DNA from: Patiria miniata
Lineage: Eukaryota; Echinodermata; Asteroidea; Valvatida; Asterinidae
Direction of reading: 5' to 3'
DNA: 64,000 bases
Assembly (NCBI RefSeq): GCF_015706575.1
Contig: NW_024037074.1
Span: forward strand, 23,983,334-24,047,333
Positions within the stretch are counted from its first letter, which is position 1, and each line of letters starts with the position of its first letter. Positions 1 to 11,352 of this stretch are shown here, in pieces. The notes under the pieces were generated by a model. The model did no database searches. It worked only from the letters and a program-made list of their open reading frames with translations, and was not told the DNA's origin. The translations under genes and the position numbers were made by a program.

Positions 1-649
1 TTTTTTTTTTTTATCTCTCTCAGTCTCTCTCGATCACTCTTCTGTCCCAGACAGGATGCACGAGTGATTGAGAATGCAGGAGGTTGTGTCTTTAATCCTC
101 TCTCTTACATCGTCGAGTGTGCATCACTTGGCACTGAAAGGAGGGCTGCAAATGACTCCGTCTTTTTTCCCCCCTTATTTTCTTCTTTTTCTTTAAGTGA
201 CTGCTCGCCGATGCGCAGAGGCGGTGCACAGTGTACCGCAAGTTTTCAGCAAGGACTTGTCCCATCCTGTCCCATCAAATGAGGAGTTAATGATGGGGAG
301 GGGGCCCCACTGGGATTCGTCTGAGGACAGCCAGGTTTTTTTTTCTGCGTGTATAATTTAAAAACTTGAAAGGTATAGCAGTGGCGACAGCGCGTCTTGG
401 GCGGAGAGATTGGAACTCCTTAAGGAGTTTGTATTTACTTTGAGCAAGTCCTGCCAGGGCAAATTTAATGGATCTGCTACATGTACATGTATGCCGAAAA
501 GAAGTTTAGTAAATTTCAAAATCAGCTGAGAACCGGTCATAAGCAATGTAAATCATATTGTAATCTGGCTGGTAACCTGCCCTTGCTAAGTGTTTTCTGT
601 GTTTAGCAAATGTCCATGTTAGCATTTCTATGAAATTGGCCATGATTTA

Positions 650-800
650 ACCCATTAGCACAGTCCTTAATGCATTTTATTACACTGTGTTTACACCTGT
701 AACACATTGTATTACATTGTGTTTGCACCTGTATTACATTGTGTTACATTGTGGTTATTCACTGAAAAATCCACACAACTATAGAGTGCTTGGGCAGTTT
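650..800. repeat. Dispersed repeat with ATTACATTGTGT words
   Basis: Starts ACCCATTAGCACAGT, followed by repeated TTACATTGTG words and AAAATCCACACAACTATAGA. A shorter relative is at 63108-63225 (ACCCATTAGCACACTGTATT, AAATCCATAAAACCATAATA). Confidence 0.7.
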
Positions 801-1654
801 AGGGCATTACAGGGGTAATAGACAGGGCAATTTGGGTTCAGTGTCTAACTTTTTATGTACCTTGAATGCTGAGTAATCATAAAGAGTTGGACTGCATGTT
901 CATAAATGTAGACTTTGCATCAATAATTTAGTAGCATAGCATTGCTACAGTACTAGATTGTCAGAGCTGTGCTTCTTGCATCAAGAGGGAGCCTGAACCA
1001 TGAAGTTTCGGGACGAGAGCCTTTAGTTCAATATCAGAATCTCGTAATGTAATGTACCATGGTGTACATGTAGGTGCAAGGCACATAAATAGTTGTACAG
1101 GTTTTGTACACTGTAAATCAGTCACTAGTTCAACCAGAAGGGCCTATAAATCAGTATCCTCTCCAGATGAAATTTATTCAGATTTTACCCCACCCCTAAA
1201 AAAAAAATCACTTTTAATTTTTTATTTGGGGGAGGGGGGCAAATAACATTCACTTTTCACTGACTTTGCAAGTCATGATATTTCAATAAATTCCAAGTTA
1301 TTCAAACATTCGCACAGCTGTTACACACATGTATCTGTCAATGAATCCATAATTTCTCAATGCGTCTCTCGTTCACGCTGAGATGAATGGCTAACCTTGC
1401 TCCTTCTGAACTAAAACTGTGTCGGACTGGGAAAATAACCATTGTTTCAGTGTGACAAATTGCCGAGACAAGCTACCCATTTAATGAGTATATGAAAACG
1501 TTGGGTCATAAAATGAAGCGCTTTCACTTTTGTTTAGAAATTAAGTCAGATCATAAATAAACACGATTTTTTGAAAGTTTTTTTTGGGGAGGGGGCGGTA
1601 GTGCACTTTTGAGGTTATTCAAACAAGTTATTATTATTATTATTATTAATCATT

Positions 1655-1925
1655 TCTGGTAATGAAACCAAGGATTCCTCAAAAGCGCCCTAGGCACTGT
1701 AGCTCGCAAGCCTGAAGAAACCTGTGGAGAGAAGACAATGAGAAGAAGTTACAGTTTTAGAGGCGGGAGGAAAAGCCCAGAAGAATATTCTGGGGAAAAC
1801 CCACGGAATCAGGCAGGGACTGAAAACCCAATCCACATATTGGCCCAGGCGGGATTCGAACCCGGGTCACAGCGGTGGAAGGCGACGAAAGTACCGCTAC
1901 GCCAACCTGACTCCCCAAGTCAAGG
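1655..1925 (-). repeat. tRNA-derived SINE (minus)
   Basis: The reverse complement has a pol III A box (TGGCGTAGCGG) and B box (GGTTCGAATCC), then a body ending at a TTA microsatellite (1631-1648). This is a SINE head rather than a functional tRNA gene. A related head occurs at 30740. Confidence 0.85.
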
Positions 1926-2059
1926 CTTTGGGATGGATAATGTACATGTGATGATGATGAATGCATGTTCCTGTGTGCGTTTGACTGCATATTGCTGCCA
2001 CTATGTAAAACAATGCAACTTTCCAAAAAAGTCTGTAAAACTATGCAATCACAACTTAA

Positions 2060-2350
2060 AGGTAGAGTACCGGTACATCATTTGTCATTTGTGCATTATG
2101 TTCGTTTGAAGCAACAAAAGTGCTCAAAATCTAAAGAAGGGTGCTGAACAACTAACCTGATGAAGTTTAAGCTCAGTGAATGCTGCATATTCTGAGAAAA
2201 CAATATTCTAGGATCTCGATTTCAAATCAAAAGTTGCTGAGTCATGTTTTAAATTGCGCCCAATTCCAGGAGACGTTCTCATTCAGTCAATTGCAGCTAC
2301 GCAATGTCGCACACTGAACCGATCATCGCAACCACGCTCATTAACATCAA
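2060..2350. mobile_element. TTAA MITE (family 1), truncated
   Basis: Starts after TTAA (2056-2059) with AGGTAGAGTACC. It shares GCAACAAAAGTGCTCAAAAT and CTGATGAAGTTTAAGCTCAG with the 50.4-kb copy, then fades near 2350, so one end is missing. Confidence 0.7.
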
Positions 2351-5300
2351 TTTGCACGCAATGTCCACATCGGTTACATACATGTGTGGATAAAGTGTAT
2401 TAAACCCACAGTTCATTTACATGACACAATGTATAGGGAAGTCTCTAATGTACCCGAAGTCACAAAACATCTGTTTTGAAGTTTTTGAGACTAATGAGCA
2501 TCATGCAAGTGTTTTGATGCATGACTCCATCATGATTATTTAAACACGTAATGAAAAAATTACTAGGACAAGTATTTCTTGCGCCAATATAAAGGCGAAC
2601 AATATTATAGATCTTCATTAGTCTTCACTTTTTAGGAAAAGGAAAAAAAATGACTGGACTCCTTTAATAAAAACCAATATTGATCAAAAGATGAATTTGA
2701 ATGGCCAAGCTGGGAAACCTTATGAATAAAATATGAATGCCGGGGCAAAAATAACTACCTGTCCAAATGTAATTACATTCTCACACAGTCTTTGTGTTCA
2801 AAGCGTAGGCCTATGGTGCAACATTTCACACATGCACCAACTGTCGTGGTACACACATTTATTCCGCAATAAAGGTTTGCAGTCAGAGACTGCGACACTT
2901 AAACCCTCCAAGATTCAAAAACCCACCGAAAGATTTTTAGGATTGAGAGGGGAAAAAGTCCAAGCAGACTCTGACTGGCAACTTTTACACGGGTCTGATG
3001 CCTCTTGCAGGGAAGCAAGTGGTCTCTGACATTTTTGCCTGAAGATTGAGGTACATGTACATGTATGAAGGCTGTTATACACACACATACACGTACATTG
3101 TACAAGTACAGATCGTACATCAACTTATTTCTACAAACTTGAAAAGGCCTGAAATCAGGCAATAATACATGTACATGTATTAATTCGGTGAACAAAATGA
3201 GAAAACATGTGATATCACTGTGCAGAATGACCGCACAACTCGATCAGCAACAAACCCCACCAGATGCTTGTTAGATATTCCAACATTACAAAATATTTTG
3301 TTTGTCTCTTTAAATAATCCCACACAAAATTGCGATACACGTCAAAGGAACAAACAAACAAATCTAAGTGATTCGTTCCTTGGGGCACACACAAGAGTTC
3401 AATACAGTTATTGATTATTAATAATGCTCTTCCAAGGAAACACCACACATAAAAAAAGAAACTGGCCGAGAGCTGGCTTATACAAGTATTATTTTATGCA
3501 TGGAAGCCTGGAGGAGGAGTGTTCATAAATGAGACAGGATGAAAGACGCCAGCCAATGCATGAAATGCTCACGTGGAGTGTGAAATCCGACAACAATGGG
3601 TGGCGTGCCGAGAAAATGAAATTGTTTTTTTCGTGCACACAGTGGCGGCAGGGTCACTCAAGGACACTGCATTGTGTGTGTGTTGAAGATGAAATCCTTG
3701 AACACAGACAGAATGATTACAATGGGTACTTAGAAAAGTAAACATAAAGCATTTTACATACACATGACATCTACTTAGTGATTTCCTTTTGTGACATTTT
3801 TTATGGAATTTCATCGTCCTTCATTGCTAACTGCATAGACTCGCCCAGTATCTAATTTTTACATTCATTTTCTTATCGCAGATAACACGCACTAAATAAA
3901 ACATTTTTAAAAAGTCGCTTTTCAGTTCAGGATAGTGCTTGTTTTTTATTATTATTAAAAGTATTTTTGCTTAATACATTACTCACCCCTTTGTTTTTTT
4001 TTGGGGGGGGGGGAGGGGAGGTGGCAGGGAGAGGGTGGCAGGGGGAGAGTGACAAACAAAACAGTGGCGAGAGCCATGAGGGGGCTTTGAAAAACATTAT
4101 GCCTGGATCATAATAAAAGGGTGTTTTTGACATGTAAGATTTTGTTTTTAATCAAAAGTCCAATTTACTTTTCCAGTCAGATGTGCAGTGGATGAACCTG
4201 TAATCAACATTAAGGACACCACTACACACGTCAACGTACATCTGTGTCCTCTGTTATTAAGCTTGAATTCATCTCCAACATGCGCACTCTGCGTAATTAC
4301 CTGCGCCTATCACGTTTCACCTTCACGACCAAAATATTATTCAGCCAATTTCATACTTTGACAATTCCCCCTCCAAATTTGTCTCTTTTTTTCCCCTCTT
4401 TTTTTTTCTTGCATTTTTTCACAAGTTTCAAATTTCTTCTTTTCCTGCGGTCTTTGCTAGGTCATTTGATACGGCAGAGGTGACACTACCGTATGTGATG
4501 GGTGAAATGGCAGCGGGCTCAAGAGAATACAGTGTACATAACATGGGCTGGGATCGGCTTCCTATCGGCACGCATGCAGTATGAAATACACAATGTGTTG
4601 GTCACTGACTCAAATGAGTACATGCTCGATTTAAATGAAATATTTAAACTTGCATGCTTTTTGGGGTTTTTTTTGGAAGGGGGATATTTTGTTTTTGTTG
4701 CGTATTAAAAGGCCTGCCATAAATGATCAAACTCAGACAAATCAGTGCGTGATTGGAAGACATCATAAAATAAGAGTAAAATACTGATAATTTGTACTGG
4801 ATTCTTTGGTACAAATAATCTTACTGTAAGCGAAGAAAACCATTGAAAGTCTGAAAACCACTGGACCATGCCAAACCCCTAACATCATCATCATCATCTT
4901 TCGACTGCTCTGGCTCCATAGGCAATGACAAGTTTCTTCCAACAACTACGATCACATTCACAAGCAAGGTTGACAAGTTATCTTTTGGTTGGAGCATACA
5001 TGTAACTACATAACCCAACATTTTTACAATTATCCCAGTAATTAAATACAGTAGTAGGGCCTAGATGTACGTATGTTTGATTGGGTAACAACCAGTATAC
5101 ATGTACATGTAGTAGTAGTAGTACACAGATCAACTTCACACCGGACAGCACTTCAACCATGTCAACACTGCTTGCGGATAGTGAAATAGGCACATGGGCG
5201 CACAGTTTCTTGCAGAATATTGTGTACACTGTAGGACATTTAATATTTTTCCCAGTCAATCAAAATATGAAAATGATTGATTACACTAACATTTGGTGGC

Positions 5301-6959
5301 TTGACCACGACCTCTTGACCTTAGCTGTAGGGGGTAAAGCTGGGCCAAAGGGGTTGGGCTATAAACACCAACAAAAAAACCCACCAAAACCCTGTAGTGC
5401 ACAACAGGAGTTGTGGGCAATTTCCCTCAGTAAACTCCATCATCAGTGGCCAGAGAGGTCAGTTGGGTTAGGCAAGATTGCTACACTTAATTTGGATCCC
5501 AATAAATCCCATTCCTACAAATTTTATGTGGACCACTTATGTTGCAGTGACCTTCCTAAAGTATGAGAATATCTGGGACCTGTGAACGGAAATATATTAC
5601 ATTTGTAAAACTCCCACAATTAAATTGTCAAATGACTATGAAATAGCTTGCTTGCTCAGCAAATTACGTGTACAGTACTATTACTAGTATGAAGCATCAC
5701 GTGAAATTGTTACACCTGGTATGCTGCCATTTTTAAGAAAGGACTATCACCTTCCAATGACTGCCTGTCCAATTTATCATCGGGAAAAAGCTTTTTTCAA
5801 ATACTACCTCAACTTCTAACAGGATTGCGAAGCCAGCTATTGACTCTGCGTGCAATATACGCTCAGTCATGCTACGTACATGTACATGTACATGCACCAG
5901 TAGGTTCATGTATGTATGCATGGAGCTTCCTTGCTCTGGACCATAAGTAATATTTTCACACGACACAAGTGGCACTCAAGCATGCCCTGTGACCTGTGCA
6001 CCATAGATTCGGCCAGCTGCACACTGACGGATGAAAACAAACATAATTTGTTTCCCGTGTTTTTCCAGTACCAATGGACACACAACGTTGAACAGGTCAG
6101 TGGAACGGTTGCTGCTATTTATAAATAAGTAGCTCTTAAATTGGTCCATTTCGTCAAATCACGACAAATGCAAATTATGTTACCCACTACAGTACCTTTA
6201 AGTACATGTATTATGCACATGTATGCGTACGATCTGATTTTTCAATTATGCACGAATCAAGCCCCTAACCTTATGTCATGATTAGGGATGCATCTTGCCC
6301 CAAGACAGAGTTCTCCCCAGCTCCATTTGCATTCCTGGAATCTGAAAGTCTAGCTGTTGGATGCCCCCCTTAGGGGGGAACAGAAACCCGATATTTCCTA
6401 CCAGCAATAAGCTGTCAGCTTTAGGGGGGCTACTGGCACAGGGATCTATCTGACATGCTAGTGCAAGGTCAAGATCAAAGGCTTAAGCCTCAAGTGTGAA
6501 CATGAGGAAGAATGCTCATCGTGAGTTGACTCACAATTCCCTGCCAGCACAAGTTAATATTGCTTCCTTGCACGGTCTCTCAACCTGTGAAAGTGTGATG
6601 AGAGTTAATTCATTTCATTAACCCTAATCCTCCCACATCTGCCAAAATCCACCACGATCATTATTTCAGACGGGGATTAAAAAGTGCAGTACACCATTGG
6701 TTCCCTGCGCAGTGGATGTTCTTGGAAGTTCCATGTAGTTCCTGGCAAGAATGCTACCAGAGGATCTAAATAGGAGTTAATGTACAGGGTGACACCCCAA
6801 AAAAATTCCAAACCTGAAACATTTGCCTTGTTGTCAAAAAAAGATCTGTGGTTTTTTATGTTTTGGATATCAGATTAAAGCTGCAAGTTTTTTTCTTTCA
6901 AATACTGAAAATAATCATGAAAACAGCACATTGGGTTGTTGAGAAAATGCCAATTATAA
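2351..6959. other. No gene recognised
   Basis: AT-rich DNA with TACATG palindromes (near 3055, 3170, 5100, 5880), poly-G and poly-T runs (about 3990-4040) and an ATC microsatellite (4885). Open frames up to 161 codons occur (5081-5566), but with no recognisable domain and no coding bias. If the CFAP410 call is right, this is intron or 3' DNA of that gene. Confidence 0.5.
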
Positions 6960-7285
6960 TGCTGATGCTGGAACCAGATTATGAGATCGGGTACCTGTAG
7001 CCAACCTACCAAATTACTTTTGGTTTTGAATGCCATTTGTGTGGAATTTTCAAAATCAAAACCGGGCTACAAACGTGTAGAAAACCAAAACAAATTTCAC
7101 ATAATGTGCATTAATGCGTGACAGATGACACTCGCGAAAGTTTGCAGTTTTCACTGTAAAGCTACGTGTATAAAGCCCAATAAGACAACTTCCAGGATTT
7201 GAATTTTGGTGTTTTTTAACAGTTACCTGGGTACCCGTGTTTAAATTCAATAGGGTACCCTTTTCCTGTACCACCTACATACATG
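6960..7285. repeat. Dispersed repeat (family with 21405-21760)
   Basis: Shares GATCGGGTACCTGTA, TTTTGAATGCCATTTGTG, GGAAAACCAAAACA-type words, GACAACTTCCAGGATTTGAA and CAATAGGGTACCC with the intron 7 copy. GGTACC words near both ends may be inverted repeats. Confidence 0.8.
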
Positions 7286-9244
7286 TATAAATGCACAACT
7301 GTCATCACTATGATCTAACAGAATCTAATTAATGACAAAATATTCATAACCAGTTAGTACTCCTAAACAATTCATTTCTACAGCCGCCACTCAATGGCAC
7401 TACATGTATGTGTTGGCATAATATGCCCAATATGCTGCTCATTTACAAATCACACTGCACGCCAAAATGTCAAACACCATTACAGCCCCGGGGGCTAAAC
7501 GGCTCGTCCGAACTGCCAAAGGTATGCCCAAGCACGTCCCATGTATTCTCTCCCTCTCTCTCTACCCTCAACACAATAGTCCACGGAATTATGGATCCAT
7601 GAAGCACCATCAATTGGGCTCTATACTCGCTCACAGCACAGAGGGTACCTGCTCACTTCGGTTATAATTCTAAGCCTCATCTCCCCTAACCATGTCACAG
7701 ATACTGGATACCGGAAGACTTGGTGTCAGAAAGTCAATACTGACATAGCCGTTTATACCCTGAGAATGTATTGGATGACATACTCTAACAAAGCTCCACC
7801 ATGCATCATTATGGACTGCAAGAAACGCTCACACTGTTCAGGTTTTGATACTGTGCAGTTTAATGTTACACTTTCAGTAGCTGAAGAGCTCCATAAGAAC
7901 TGTGGCTTTATTGCGGGGACAGTAGAGCTTTGTTCGGCCTGAGGGGCTACAATTAGACAGGATTGTTCAATAGTAGGAGTAACTGTGGACCTTTTGTCAT
8001 TTGTGTTGTGGATAAAATAATGAACAATTGTTTTGTCAGAAAAATCACTTTATCTGAGTCAGAGGAAACAGAACATCATAACCTATACAGATATTAAGAA
8101 CATATTTTGAGCATACTTAACAACTTTTGTTTGGGGTCTTATTACTGTAATCATGGAGGTGTTTCTTACCTCCATGCTAATGAAGGACATATTAAATGTT
8201 GGTTTTGACCTATAATATTTCTGCAACATTGGGGTTGTACATTGTACATTTATGCGTTACATTGTAGTCTATCCTGAGATTTTCAAAAAGATTTCATGCT
8301 CCATAAATAGATGCAAGGTAGTAGTAACTAAGCCTACAGGCTCACCACACACACACAGAATATAAAAACCTAGGAATAGTGAAGAATAGGCCTAAATGTA
8401 CACGCATCATAACCAGGTTTAAAACTGAAAGCCTCAAATCAGAATATCTGAAATGCAGTGTACATGTGGGCATCCTGTAGGCTACAAAAGACAACACTTT
8501 GGACCACAATATGAAGGTTCAATTACATGAAGTATTCATGTAAAGCAAGGTGTTTACATTTTGCAAAATAAAAACGAAAAACATTAACTATAAAAAAAGT
8601 GAAATGATTACATAATACAATGAAAGAACTTATCATTCAGACATGTCAGATGCCACTTCCTTGATGTACAACGGCAATGTCTTAAAAACTTAAAGCATTT
8701 TCTACATTAAAGCATTTTTAAAACATTTTTCAAGCATTTTTCAGTCCAATTTGTTTTGTAAACATCAGCACTCAGTGCCATGTACATGATGTATAAACAT
8801 TTGTAATAACTAGGCCAACTATCGTTGAGGTTGCATCACGATATAAACATTTAAACATGATTAAATAATTCACAAAATGATATTTCAATTTTCATAGGAA
8901 TTCATAGTCACTTCTTCATGTTCTTCAAGTTCAAGAACACAAGTTTACAACATAGACTCATTCTACAGCCAGTGTTTAATTCAACTGGCAATATGCATTA
9001 CTTTTTTATAACTAAGTACAGAATAAAATATCATTGAAACTGTATTAAAATCACAACAACATAAACAGTGATGCTCGTGTCGTATTAAATTGTACTTCGT
9101 ATTCAATCGTGTCGTAGAGAATTTATATTATTAGCACACACACAGCACGTGTGCGGTGAATGCGGTTGTCAATGGTTGTGTGACAACTAAACTACCCGGC
9201 GAAGTTGAGTGTGGGAACGGATCGATTCTCATTTTACAACTTAC
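7286..9244. other. No gene recognised, probable CFAP410 intron
   Basis: This stretch would be the first part of intron 1 of the CFAP410-like gene (minus strand). I looked for LRR-like coding on the minus strand and saw none. A GA/CT-rich piece lies near 7545-7570. Confidence 0.45.
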
Positions 9245-9375
9245 CAACAGTTCAGTTTCTTGACGTTTTCCAAGTCCGACGAATGAGCTTTGGCCATTAC
9301 TTGGCCCTCCGTAAGCTTTCCCATTGCGACTGCAGCACTTTCAGTGACAGGCTCCGGCTCTGACTCCTGAATCAT
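9245..9375 (-). CDS. CFAP410: CFAP410-like first coding exon (partial gene)
   Basis: On the minus strand an ATG opens 43 codons plus two bases, ending at a GTAAGT donor. The segment MGKLTEGQVMAKAHSSDLEN followed by VKKLNCW strongly resembles the start of CFAP410/C21orf2 (human [20 protein letters not shown], then RKLNCWG), an LRR protein of the cilium base and DNA-damage response. The split TG-G codon would give the conserved Trp. Two starts are possible: the ATG at 9375 adds 17 acidic residues, while the one at 9324 matches the human start. Exon 2 onward was not recognised in 1-9240, so the remaining exons probably lie off the left edge. The match is from memory. Confidence 0.7.
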
Positions 9376-11170
9376 TCGAAATCCGCTCTCTGAAGCTCGT
9401 CAGTTGCAGACGATAAGACCAAACGATTCAATCTGTCAGTAAACCACGTACGTACGCGATAAAGCTAAGCAACCGACTTCAGCTGACGAGACGAGACTAC
9501 CGTACGTTACGTATGCATTCGTTCCGTGCATACTGCGCGCCAAGCAGTTTGTATGGTCAAAGCCCTGCCTTCCTCCCACATTTACTATCGTACATTGTGA
9601 TTGGCTACCTGACTATCACCAACATTGGGGCGATTAAGCACTTGGCCCGAAGGACGATATTAGACAATTTGTCATTGGCCAGATTACGATATGCTTCCAT
9701 CGTTGACCAATCACATTCACTGTATTATTTTTATCAATTTGCAATTCTTCTGGCGGCCATTTTAAAGATCATCATTTTAATTTCGCACGGCGCAAAATAC
9801 ATGAAAGAGTACAGATATAACACGATTGTTCTGACGTATCTCTGTATTATCAGGGTGCAAGGAGGCAGTTTTGACCGTCTGACCGTAGCATTTTACTTTC
9901 GCGTTTCCAGATAAAAGACGCTTGAGCCTGAAGCGCTTGTAGAGAGCTTGTTTTGGATGTCGCAAGTCGGCAAGTTCACGTCGTCCGGTGGGTACGTGCG
10001 ACGACTGAGTCTGCCCGTAGTGGTACGGTGCTGACTAATTTTCTGGTCAACATGCATGACGTGGAGGTTGTGTAGTAGTTCCGGGCCCCTGTTTAGTTTG
10101 GTCAAATTAGAGAGTCAAGATTGATTTTTATCATTCCAAAATGTCTTTTCAACCTGAATTAGCAGTTCTGAAATTATTGCAATTTTAAATTATTTTTTTG
10201 GCCTAAAAATGACGCTCAATTTGGCTGAAATAAATGTGAACACGTCAGTTGATTTATGTGTACAAACGTATGGGAAATTTACACACAAATAACGGCATCG
10301 CTGTTTTGGGGAATCCACAACTTTTTTCGGCAATGTGATTTTATAACAAACCAACTTTCTAAGCCTAAGGTCAACTACACCCTGCAATTCTCTTTTATTG
10401 ATGTTTGGAGCTAAGGGAAAGTATCCCTGTATGTGATATTACATGTCAAACCTTTTCAAAAAAGGCGGTCACAAAAAATTTAATTTACGTGTACAAACGT
10501 ATGGGAAATTTACACACAAATAACGACATTGCTGTTTTGGGGAATCCACAACTTTTTGGGAGCAATGTGATTTTATATCAAACCAAACTTTCTAAGGTCA
10601 ACTACACCCTGTAATTCTCTTTTATTGATGTTTGGAGCTCGGAGAAAGTACCCCTGTATGTTCCATGTCAAACCATTTCAAAAAAGCGGTCACAAAAAGT
10701 TTGGTCATTTTGGGCATAAAAATAGCGCCACCAATGTCCGTGGCGGTGGTTCAACCTACCTAAAGTTGACTTCTCTCAATTCTATGATACCGTTTTTTTT
10801 TAAATTTTGAACAGTTTCTTGGGGTAGAAATGTACGATTATGGTTTATGGTTGGTGCCGTCATGGCCGTGCGATTGGACATTTTTAGGCTCGCTTGTACA
10901 CGTTTGAGTGTAACTAAAATTCGAACATGGTGACATAACCGCAGTGCATGCTGGTAATGGGTGTAATGCGTGACCTGCTGGTCAAAATGTTTGCTGTCAG
11001 TCGCACGGCGCGGCTCGGCAGCTGTTGCTTTTCTTTAGTAATCCTCGGGGTGTAGTGCGCCCTCACGCATATATTTGCAAACCAACCTTTGAGATATCAC
11101 ACCATAAAGTGTTTCAAAGCTCATTACTAATACACAGGAAATGTCTCTCATTTATTTTTGTCCCTTGCAG
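9376..11170. promoter_or_regulatory. Divergent region between CFAP410-like gene and separase
   Basis: The two genes point away from each other with about 1.9 kb between start codons. The first 700 bases are richer in CpG than the surroundings (CACGTACGTACGCG and similar). An E2F-like TTTCGCG lies at 9897-9903, which would fit a cell-cycle gene. No clear TATA box was seen. A tandem repeat (10249-10720) sits in the middle. Transcription starts are unknown; the promoter role is inferred from layout. Confidence 0.45.
10249..10720. repeat. Two tandem copies of a 231-bp unit
   Basis: The segment beginning near GTGTACAAACGTATGGG at 10258 recurs at about 10490 with few changes, including ACACACAAATAAC, GGGAATCCACAAC, TTTTATTGATGTTTGGAGC and the closing GCGGTCACAAAAA. 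The period is about 231. It lies upstream of separase exon 1, in promoter or 5' intron sequence. Confidence 0.85.
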
Positions 11171-11280
11171 ACAAAGAGTGACCAGATCGATGAGATCTCA
11201 TCTTGATGAACAAGATGGGCTTTGATGTCCCTAGAACCAATTTATTGTAACAGGTGTTTGGTGCACTCACATCCCGTATC

Positions 11281-11352
11281 ATGGAGGGGGAGCGACTACT
11301 CCAATGTATAAAGAGCAGTACCGATGTTGAGCCCTTGCTCAGAGATTTAGAG
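11281..11352 (+). CDS. ESPL1: Separase exon 1 (start codon)
   Basis: Encodes the first 24 residues (MEGERLLQCIKSSTDVEPLL...) and ends in phase 0 at a GTAAGG donor. The ATG is the first in frame after a TAA at 11248. A polypyrimidine-rich acceptor (TCCCTTGCAG, ending 11170) just upstream suggests that the 5' UTR is itself spliced, so the transcription start probably lies further upstream. The exact N-terminus is inferred from the splice phase and the stop. Confidence 0.8.

Noticed and set aside
5081-5566. 161-codon plus-strand frame
   Set aside because: No recognisable domain, starts inside a TACATG/AGT repeat, no splice or promoter support.
9513-9914. 133-codon plus-strand frame in the divergent promoter region
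   Set aside because: Sequence is Ile/Leu/Tyr-rich by composition and lies between the two gene starts; no family match. It could at most be part of a 5' UTR.
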